Assembly (NCBI RefSeq): GCF_034009455.1
Contig: NZ_CP125380.1
Span: 3,547,501 to 3,611,500, forward strand
Reading direction: 5' to 3'
DNA: 64,000 nt
Source: Pseudomonas sp. P5_109
Lineage (GTDB): Bacteria > Pseudomonadota > Gammaproteobacteria > Pseudomonadales > Pseudomonadaceae
Part shown: piece after piece, positions 57,524-64,000 of the stretch
How the letters are laid out: each line of letters opens with the position of its first letter
Position numbering within the stretch: position 1 is the first letter of the stretch
Translations under genes and position numbers: made by a program
Notes under the pieces: model-generated
Databases searched by the model: none
What the model was told of the DNA's origin: nothing
Seen by the model: only the letters and a program-made list of their open reading frames with translations

Positions 57524-58135
57524 ATGTCCGCACCCATTGTCAAACTGTTCACTCAACCGAACTTCGCCTGGCTGGATATTCGCAAGGAAGAAGAAGCCCA
57601 TCCACGTCATTACCTCGCGCATCTGTTGCTGCTGGCCCTGATTCCCGCCGTCTGCCTGTTTTTCGGTACGACTTACGTGGGCTGGAGCCTGGCGGAAAAC
57701 GAAACCGTGCGGCTCAGCACCCACAGCGCACTTCAACTGTGTGTGTTGCTGTACCTGACCATCGTTGCCGGCGTCGTGGTCATCGGCGCGTTCATCCGCT
57801 GGATGTCTCGCACCTTCGAGGCGCAGCCAACGCTCAATCAATGCATCGGCTTTGCTGCCTACATCGTAACGCCGTTCTTCATTGCCGGCCTGGCAGGCCT
57901 GTACCCCAGTCGCTGGCTGGCGATTGCGGTGCTGGCGGCAGCATCGGCTTATTCGACGTTCCTGTTGTTCATCGGCTTGCCGACCTTCATGCACGAGCGC
58001 AAGGAGCAAGGTCTGCTCAACGCCGCCTGCGTGTGGGGTGTCGGGCTGTTGGTGTTGGTAACGATCCTGGTCACGATGATCCTGGTGTGGTTCAACGTGC
58101 TCACCCCTGAGTACCTGCGCGCGCCTGTCGGTTGA
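57524..58135 (+). CDS. Yip1-family membrane protein
   Basis: A 203-residue protein with five membrane helices and the Yip1 pattern FTQPNFAWLDIRKEE at the N-terminus. Bacterial Yip1 proteins have no defined function. GGAGG precedes the ATG. The stop overlaps the start of the antiporter gene (TGATG), so the two are co-translated. Confidence 0.85.
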   Translation: MSAPIVKLFTQPNFAWLDIRKEEEAHPRHYLAHLLLLALIPAVCLFFGTTYVGWSLAENETVRLSTHSALQLCVLLYLTIVAGVVVIGAFIRWMSRTFEAQPTLNQCIGFAAYIVTPFFIAGLAGLYPSRWLAIAVLAAASAYSTFLLFIGLPTFMHERKEQGLLNAACVWGVGLLVLVTILVTMILVWFNVLTPEYLRAPVG

Positions 58136-59496
58136 TGGGCTTCACGGCGTGGGTGGCGGTGCTGGGCGCCGTATTGCTGACACTGGCGCTCACCTCGTCC
58201 TACTTGCGCTGGTTGCCCGTGACCACCTCGGCGGTCTGTCTGGTGCTGGGCGTGGCCATCGGTCCGTCGGGCCTGGGTTTGCTCAGGCTGGATATCAAGG
58301 ACGCCGCCTTCTGGATGGAGCATCTGTCGGAAGTAGCGGTGCTTTTTTCCCTGTTCGTCTGCGGGTTGAAGTTGCGCCTGCCCTTGGGCGATCGCCGATG
58401 GCGGGTGGCATTTACGCTGGCGGGACCGGTGATGATCCTGACGATTGCCGGTGTGAGCCTGTTGCTGCATTTCGGGTTTGGATTCGCCTGGGGGCCATCG
58501 CTGTTGATCGGGGCGATTCTGGCACCCACCGATCCGGTCCTGGCCTCCCTGGTGCAGGTCAGCGATGCCAAGGACTACGACCCGGTCAGGTTCGGGCTCA
58601 CGGGCGAAGCCGGTCTCAACGACGGCAGTGCATTCCCTTTTGTCATCCTCGGTTTGCTGATTCTGCAACAAGGTGAGCACGCGGGTCCATGGCTCGACGA
58701 ATGGGCGCTCAAGCGGCTGCTATGGGCAGTGCCCGCCGGATTGCTGACCGGTTACTGGATGGGGCGCGGTATCGGCCGCCTGACCCTGTTCATGCGCATC
58801 AAGAATGCCGACAGCACCTTTTCCCCCAATGATTACCTGGCCCTGGCCTTGATCGCACTGGCCTATGTCGTGGCCGAAACCCTTCAAGGCTACGGGTTTC
58901 TCTCGGTATTCGCCGCCGGCCTTGGCTTGCGCCAGGCCGAGGTCAGTACCAGCAGTGACACCCGTACACCGGCCGAACATCTGGTCCAGCCGGTGGTCGG
59001 TCATCAGCATGTCGAACCGGAGGCGGCCGTGGCCGGCAATGTCGACCACCTGGAAGACAAGCAAGTCGCCGCCGGGATCATGATGGGCGACATGCTGTCG
59101 TTCGGCAGCCTGGTGGAACGGGCCATGGAAGTGTTTCTGGTGACCTTGCTCGGGGTCGTGCTGACTGCACACTGGGACTGGCGGGCGCTGGTGGTCGCGC
59201 TGATGCTGTTCGCGGTGATTCGTCCGCTGATGGTCTGGCTGATGCCATGGGGCTCGCTGCTCAACGGCCCGCAACGCTGGTTGATCGGCTGGTTCGGCAT
59301 TCGCGGCATCGGCAGTTTCTACTACCTGTTCTACGCCTTGAACCACGATCTGTTGCCATCAGTGGCCACCTTGTGTGCCGACCTGACGCTCTCGGTGGTA
59401 GCCATGAGCATCCTGCTCCACGGCATCAGCACCCAGCCGATGCTGGCCCGTTATGAACAGCACAATCGCCGCGTCATTTCATCGCCTGGGCAATGA
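58135..59496 (+). CDS. CPA1-type Na+(K+)/H+ antiporter
   Basis: A 453-residue membrane protein with about 12 helices. LAPTDPVLAS near residue 130 and GEAGLNDGSAFPFV near 165 are the ion-site motifs of NhaP/CPA1 exchangers (the ND motif with D). WFGIRGIGSFYYLFYAL is a second conserved helix. It exchanges monovalent cations for protons at the inner membrane. The 3' end overlaps the convergent hybrid kinase gene by 23 bases. Confidence 0.9.
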   Translation: MGFTAWVAVLGAVLLTLALTSSYLRWLPVTTSAVCLVLGVAIGPSGLGLLRLDIKDAAFWMEHLSEVAVLFSLFVCGLKLRLPLGDRRWRVAFTLAGPVMILTIAGVSLLLHFGFGFAWGPSLLIGAILAPTDPVLASLVQVSDAKDYDPVRFGLTGEAGLNDGSAFPFVILGLLILQQGEHAGPWLDEWALKRLLWAVPAGLLTGYWMGRGIGRLTLFMRIKNADSTFSPNDYLALALIALAYVVAETLQGYGFLSVFAAGLGLRQAEVSTSSDTRTPAEHLVQPVVGHQHVEPEAAVAGNVDHLEDKQVAAGIMMGDMLSFGSLVERAMEVFLVTLLGVVLTAHWDWRALVVALMLFAVIRPLMVWLMPWGSLLNGPQRWLIGWFGIRGIGSFYYLFYALNHDLLPSVATLCADLTLSVVAMSILLHGISTQPMLARYEQHNRRVISSPGQ

Positions 59497-61393
59497 TCTC
59501 GACCAGGTTGAGTTGGGTAAATGGCTTCGGCAAGCGCGGCAAGTGAGCGGCAAAGCCTTCCAGGCGCTCGGCATAACCGGTGGCGAGGATGATCGGCACA
59601 TTCGGCCGTATGATCCGGATGGCATGGGCCAGTTGTGCACCATTCATTTGCGGCATGGCCATGTCGGTTATGACCAGATCGATATCCGGCTCACTGACAA
59701 ACAGCTCCAGCGCCATGGCACCGGATGCCGCACTGATCACCCTGTGTCCGAGGTCTTCGAGCAGCAAGCTGGTGCTGGTCAACACCAGGCTGTCATCGTC
59801 GACCACCAGTACGCTTATGCGCGGCACGCTCACGGCCTGTGTTTCGACGACAGGTCGGGTCGCTGAATCCCGGGTGGCGACCGGCAGCCACAACTCGGCC
59901 GTCGTACCCTGGTTCTGGTTGCTTTTGAGGATGAAGCGCCCACCCAATTGTTCGATAAAACCGTGGACCATCGACAACCCCAGGCCGGTGCCCTTGCCGA
60001 CGCCCTTGGTGGTGAAGAACGGGTCCATTGCCGAGGCCAGCGTGGTTTCATCCATGCCCTCGCCGGTATCGGTCACACTCAGGCAAACATAACGCCCCGG
60101 CGCAAGGGATGAGGTGGCGCTGTCGTTCACTGCATCGGTCCTGGCACTGAAGATGATGGTCCCGCCGTTGGGCATGGCATCACGGGCATTGGTCGCCAGG
60201 TTCAATACCGCCAGCTCAAGCTGGTTGAGGTCAGCCATCACCGGTTCGAGACCCTCGGGAAAGCGCGTTTCGACGTTCACCGAAGGCCCGAGGGAACTGC
60301 GCAATAGCCCGGAAATGCCTTCCACCAACGCCGGTATCCGCACAGGTTCCGACTTGAGTTCCTGGCGTCGGGCAAACGCCAGCATGCGCTGGGTCAGGGA
60401 AACACCGCGCAAGGCACCTTGGGTGGCGTTGTCGATCAGGCGGGTAACTTTTGCATCTTCTGTCACCCGTTTCCGTACGATCTCCAGATTGCCGAGGATC
60501 ACCGTCAGCAGGTTGTTGAAGTCGTGGGCGATCCCGCCGCTGAGCTGGCCGATGGCCTGCATTTTCTGCGCCTGGAACAAGGCTTCGCGGGTTTGCTCCA
60601 GAACCTGCTGCGCGTGCGTGGCCTCAGTGATATCCCGGGTAATCTTGGCAAAACCGAGCAATTTGCCGGTGTCCCCCCTGATCGGATCGACAATCACATG
60701 GGCGAGGAACCGCGTTCCGTCCTTGCGCATCCTCCAGCCCTTGTTTTCAAAGCGCCCCTCACGGACCGCGATCTCCAGTGTCCGTTGCGGCTCGCCGGCA
60801 GCGCGATCCTCCGGGGTGTAGAACATCGAAAAGTGCCGGCCGATGACCTCCTCCGGCAAGTAACCCTTGATGCGCTGGGCGCCGGGGTTCCAGTTGCTGA
60901 CCCGACCATCCGGGGAAAGCATGTAGATCGCATAGTCGGTAACGCTCTGCACCAGCAGGCGGAACTGTTGTTCGCTTTGCTTGAGGACTTCCTCGGCCAT
61001 TTTGCGATCGGTGAGGTCCCGGGTGATCTTGGCGAAACCCAGCAAGGTGCCCGACGGATCGAGGATCGGATCGATCACCACGTGGGACCAGAAATGCGTG
61101 CCGTCCTTGCGCACCCGCCAGCCTTCTCCCTCGAAACGTCCTTCACGGATCGCCGTGTCCAGTGCCCGCTGGGGCAAGCCGGCACGGCGGTCCTCATCGG
61201 TGTAGAAGCGCGAGAAGTGCTCACCGAGGATTTCGGCCTCCTCATAGCCCTTGAAACGCCTGGCGCCGGCATTCCAGCTGGTAATGATGCCGTCCGGATC
61301 AATCATGTAGATCGCGTAGTCGATCACCGCATCGATCAATAGCCGAAAACGGCCGTCTTCGATGGCACTGACCTTGTTTCGATCTTCGCTCAT
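59474..61393 (-). CDS. PAS-PAS hybrid histidine kinase with C-terminal receiver
   Basis: A 639-residue soluble protein without membrane helices. Two similar PAS domains (DYAIYMIDPDGIITSWNAGARR near residue 30 and DYAIYMLSPDGRVSNWNPGAQR near 155) each end in a PAC motif (GFAKITRDLT, GFAKITRDIT). The kinase core has H290 in GGIAHDFNNLLT, NLATNARDAMPNGG, and GKGTGLGLSMVHG. The receiver has the acidic pair VDDDSL and D577 in DLVITDMAMPQMNG. The start MSEDRNK has GGGA upstream. It senses an intracellular signal; phosphotransfer partners are not encoded nearby. Confidence 0.92.
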   Translation of the reverse strand: MSEDRNKVSAIEDGRFRLLIDAVIDYAIYMIDPDGIITSWNAGARRFKGYEEAEILGEHFSRFYTDEDRRAGLPQRALDTAIREGRFEGEGWRVRKDGTHFWSHVVIDPILDPSGTLLGFAKITRDLTDRKMAEEVLKQSEQQFRLLVQSVTDYAIYMLSPDGRVSNWNPGAQRIKGYLPEEVIGRHFSMFYTPEDRAAGEPQRTLEIAVREGRFENKGWRMRKDGTRFLAHVIVDPIRGDTGKLLGFAKITRDITEATHAQQVLEQTREALFQAQKMQAIGQLSGGIAHDFNNLLTVILGNLEIVRKRVTEDAKVTRLIDNATQGALRGVSLTQRMLAFARRQELKSEPVRIPALVEGISGLLRSSLGPSVNVETRFPEGLEPVMADLNQLELAVLNLATNARDAMPNGGTIIFSARTDAVNDSATSSLAPGRYVCLSVTDTGEGMDETTLASAMDPFFTTKGVGKGTGLGLSMVHGFIEQLGGRFILKSNQNQGTTAELWLPVATRDSATRPVVETQAVSVPRISVLVVDDDSLVLTSTSLLLEDLGHRVISAASGAMALELFVSEPDIDLVITDMAMPQMNGAQLAHAIRIIRPNVPIILATGYAERLEGFAAHLPRLPKPFTQLNLVEIIAQAMK

Positions 61394-61406
61394 TGATCCC
61401 ACCAAT

Positions 61407-63695
61407 TCATTGTTTCTCTGGAGTATGCGTCATAGCGGGAATTTGGAAAGCCCACCAACGCGGCAGCAGTTGCCTGACCTTGCTCTCGCCAAAACGGTCG
61501 TCGATCAACATCACGACCCCTTGATCCTGCTGGGTGCGGATAACCCGCCCGGCGGCCTGCACCACTTTCTGTACGCCGGGAAACAGATAGGTATAGTCGT
61601 AACCGGCGCCAAAAATGGCGGCCATGCGTCGTTTCAGTTGTTCGTTCACCGGATTGAGCTGGGCCAGCCCCAAGGTGGCGATAAATGCGCCGATCAACCG
61701 GGCACCGGGCAAATCGATGCCTTCACCAAAGGCCCCGCCCAGCACGGCAAAACCGACACCCTGGCCGTCGGCGTGGAATTGATCGAGAAACTGCTGACGT
61801 TGCGCTTCGTCCATGCCGCGGGACTGCGACCACAGACGGATGTTCGGGTGTTTCTCGGCGAGTAACTGCGCCACCTGCTGCAGATAATCGAAACTGCTGA
61901 AAAACGCCAGGTAGTTGCCGGGGCGCGCGCAGAACTGTTTGGCAATCAACTCCACGATCGGTTCGAGGGAGGACTGGCGATGCACGAACCGCGTGGAGAT
62001 CTGGTTGACGATGTGCACTTGCAGTTGATCGGCATGGAACGGCGACTCGACGTCGATGCAAACCGTGTCCGCCGGTGTCCCCAGTAAATCGGCGTAATAG
62101 TGCCGGGGGCTGAGGGTCGCGGAAAACAGCACCGTACTGCGCGCGGCGGTCAGGCGCGGGCGGATGAACCCGGCGGGAACCACGTTGCGCAGGCACAACT
62201 GCGAGAGGCTGCGCTTGCGTTCGAGGTCGCGCTTGCTGATGTCGAACAGGAACTGCTCATCGAACAGTTCGGCCACCCGGCAAAAATGCAGCATGTCGAA
62301 GTAGAAACCCTGCAGTGCGCTATCCAGGCCTTGCGGGTGATCGTTCAGGTAGTCACCGATGCTGGCGCTGCACGAAGACAGTGCCTGAAGGAGCTTTTCC
62401 GGCGCCTTGTCATAGGCTTGGTAGGCTCCGGTTTGCGTACCATTCAAGGCATTCCACTCGCGGTTGACCCGCTGCATCGACTTTTTCAGCACCTCAGGCG
62501 CGGTTTTGCGCACGCCGTTGAAGGTCGCCTGGTCAAGGCTCGCGCTGTACATCTGCCGGCCGCGTTCCACCAGGTTATGGGCTTCGTCGACCAGCACCGC
62601 GACTTTCCAGTTGTTGGCCTGGGCCAGACCGAACAGCAGCGCGCTGAAGTCGAAGTAATAGTTGTAGTCGGCCACCACCACGTCGGCCCAGCGTGCCATT
62701 TCCTGGCTCAGGTAATACGGACAGACGTCATGCGCCAGGGCGACCTCGCGCAGGGCACCCTGGTGCAACAGGCTCAGTTGGCTGGCCGCCTGACGCGCCG
62801 CGGGCAGGCGATCGTAGAATCCCCGGGCCAGCGGGCACGACTCGCCGTGGCAGGCTTTGTCCGGGTGTTCGCAGGCCTTGTCCCGGGCGATCATCTCCAG
62901 CACCCGCAACGGCGGCGCAGCGGTGCTGGCGAGAAGCACTTGCGCAGCGTCCAGGGCGAGTTTGCGTCCCGGGGTTTTCGCCGTAAGGAAGAACACCTTG
63001 TCCAGTTGCTGCGGTGCCAGCGCCTTGAGCATGGGGAACAAGGTGCCCAGGGTCTTGCCGATTCCCGTGGGCGCCTGGGCCATCAGGCAGCGCCCCGTGC
63101 TGACGGCCTTGAACACCGACTCGGCCAGGTGGCGCTGCCCCGGCCGAAAGTCGGCATGGGGAAAAGCCAGGCGCTGCGCCGCCAGATTGCGCCCGTCACG
63201 ATGGACGACTTCCTGTTCGGCCCATTGCAGGAAACGCGCGCAATGCTGTTCGAAGAACCCTTGCAGTTGCGCGGCCTCGAATGACTCGACCAGGCAGGTT
63301 TCCTTTTCGCTGACGATGTCGAAATACACCAGCGCCAGATTGATTTGCCCAAGATCCAGCTTGCGGCACATCAACCAGCCGTAGATTTTCGCCTGGGCCC
63401 AATGCAACTGACGGTGGTTGGCCGGTTGCTTGCTCAAGTCGCCCCGATAGGTCTTGACCTCCTCCAGGCAGTTTTGCCCGGGGTCATAACCATCCGCCCT
63501 GCCCTTGACCGTCAGGGTTTGATACTGGCCTTCAAGGGCGACTTCGCTCTGGTAGCCCTCGCTGCGCCGCGACGCCACCGTGCGGTGCCCGGCGATGCCT
63601 TCCAGCGCGGTCGGTGACGGGGTGAAGCGCAGGTCGAGGTCGCCGACCTTGGCGGTGAACTCACACAGCGCCCGCACTGCAATGCTGTAGCTCAA
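61407..63695 (-). CDS. XPD/DinG-like DNA helicase with N-terminal nuclease-like region
   Basis: A 762-residue protein. The N-terminus contains a PD-(D/E)XK-like signature (GRADGYDPGQNCLEEVKTYRG, residues about 65-85). The helicase core has Walker A AQAPTGIGKTLGT near residue 208, DEAH (VLVDEAHNLVERG), FSATLSP, and motif VI QAAGRVIRTQQDQG. Cysteines in ACEHPDKACHGESCPLA and DVCPYYLS fit the Fe-S cluster of XPD/DinG helicases. The start is a TTG overlapping the upstream stop (TTGA), with GGAGCAGG before it. It likely unwinds damaged DNA with 5'-3' polarity. Confidence 0.88.
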   Translation of the reverse strand: MSYSIAVRALCEFTAKVGDLDLRFTPSPTALEGIAGHRTVASRRSEGYQSEVALEGQYQTLTVKGRADGYDPGQNCLEEVKTYRGDLSKQPANHRQLHWAQAKIYGWLMCRKLDLGQINLALVYFDIVSEKETCLVESFEAAQLQGFFEQHCARFLQWAEQEVVHRDGRNLAAQRLAFPHADFRPGQRHLAESVFKAVSTGRCLMAQAPTGIGKTLGTLFPMLKALAPQQLDKVFFLTAKTPGRKLALDAAQVLLASTAAPPLRVLEMIARDKACEHPDKACHGESCPLARGFYDRLPAARQAASQLSLLHQGALREVALAHDVCPYYLSQEMARWADVVVADYNYYFDFSALLFGLAQANNWKVAVLVDEAHNLVERGRQMYSASLDQATFNGVRKTAPEVLKKSMQRVNREWNALNGTQTGAYQAYDKAPEKLLQALSSCSASIGDYLNDHPQGLDSALQGFYFDMLHFCRVAELFDEQFLFDISKRDLERKRSLSQLCLRNVVPAGFIRPRLTAARSTVLFSATLSPRHYYADLLGTPADTVCIDVESPFHADQLQVHIVNQISTRFVHRQSSLEPIVELIAKQFCARPGNYLAFFSSFDYLQQVAQLLAEKHPNIRLWSQSRGMDEAQRQQFLDQFHADGQGVGFAVLGGAFGEGIDLPGARLIGAFIATLGLAQLNPVNEQLKRRMAAIFGAGYDYTYLFPGVQKVVQAAGRVIRTQQDQGVVMLIDDRFGESKVRQLLPRWWAFQIPAMTHTPEKQ

Positions 63696-64000
63696 GCGTC
63701 CTGCTCCGCCCATTGCACATAGCACACGGCAATCGGCATCTGGTGCTCATGGCAGAACTCGAGCCAGCGCAACTGGTTGTCTTGCAGGCGGTCGCCCGGG
63801 CCCTTGACCTCGATCATGCGGTAGGTCTTTTGCTGCGGCCAGAACTGGATCAGGTCCGGCATGCCGGCGCGATTGGCCTTGATGTCCAGCAAGAGGCGGT
63901 TGAACCAGTGCCTGAGGTGCTCGGCCGGCAGGCAATCCAGGGCTTGTTCCAGCAGCTCTTCGCTGAGCACGCTCCAGAACACGAACGGCGACTGCACGCC
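63692..64000 (-). CDS. VRR-NUC (FAN1-type) nuclease, C-terminal part
   Basis: The last 102 codons of a gene whose 5' part lies beyond the window. The VRR-NUC nuclease motif is visible: AGMPDLIQFWPQQ, MIEVKGPGDRLQDNQLRWLEF (D..EVK and Q residues). In Pseudomonas this domain ends the FAN1-like repair nuclease, which trims flaps and cross-linked DNA. Its TGA stop overlaps the TTG start of the helicase, so the two repair proteins are made together. Confidence 0.85.
   Translation of the reverse strand, partial: GVQSPFVFWSVLSEELLEQALDCLPAEHLRHWFNRLLLDIKANRAGMPDLIQFWPQQKTYRMIEVKGPGDRLQDNQLRWLEFCHEHQMPIAVCYVQWAEQDA

Overview
The window reads as chromosomal DNA of a fluorescent-group Pseudomonas. The evidence is the high-GC coding style, closest apparent similarity to Pseudomonas proteins, many REP/BIME repeats of the GTAGGAGC...GCTCCTAC type, and the gene order tRNA-Sec/selB/selA/fdhE/fdnI/fdnH/fdnG as known from P. 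aeruginosa. No phage or plasmid signature is visible; the only mobile element is one IS110/IS1111-type insertion sequence. About 50 protein genes, one tRNA and one probable guide RNA are supported.

Layout. 1-6984: a dipeptide ABC transporter (dppABCDF, minus strand), a cupin-type XRE regulator and a divergent M24 peptidase, with a shared candidate operator in both intergenic regions. 7092-8524: an orphan thymidylate-kinase-like protein and a methyltransferase. 8691-17762: two divergent operons that together look like a dedicated sulfonation pathway. The minus operon encodes a DUF1214-type protein, a sulfotransferase, an SDR and a DHH phosphoesterase. The plus operon encodes an SRPBCC protein, CysD and a CysN-CysC fusion (ATP sulfurylase plus APS kinase, which make PAPS), followed by a LuxR-type regulator. 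A large palindrome lies between the operons. 17763-24119: a polar amino-acid-type ABC transporter and two amidohydrolases in one minus-strand array, ending in a 117-bp REP array. 24205-27430: CynX-like MFS, LysR and AraC regulators. 27595-30908: a membrane protein, a lipoprotein and a QseBC-like two-component system.

31073-41147: an exported alpha/beta hydrolase, a DUF1254/DUF1214 protein, then an apparent envelope operon DUF1302-DUF1329-YCF48-RND, a combination typical of handling hydrophobic (steroid- or terpenoid-like) compounds. 41217-43460: a tandem array of 117-bp REP units cut by an IS1111-group element. Its non-coding 3' region contains guide-like segments that match both the REP target and the IS ends, so it probably encodes a bridge RNA/seekRNA. 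43539-45629: an extended SDR and a DUF3313 lipoprotein.

45810-54904: the selenocysteine formate dehydrogenase island, with an in-frame UGA in fdnG at 54314-54316 and tRNA-Sec at the end of the same-strand gene series. 55228-61393: a PatB-like C-S lyase, a stress-type SDR, a Yip1 protein, a CPA1 antiporter and a PAS-PAS hybrid histidine kinase. 61407-64000: an XPD/DinG-like helicase with an N-terminal nuclease-like region, coupled to a VRR-NUC (FAN1-type) nuclease that runs off the window.

The most interesting items are the IS element with readable guide segments, the apparently self-contained sulfonation cassette (PAPS supply, transfer and possible pAp removal), and its palindromic candidate operators.
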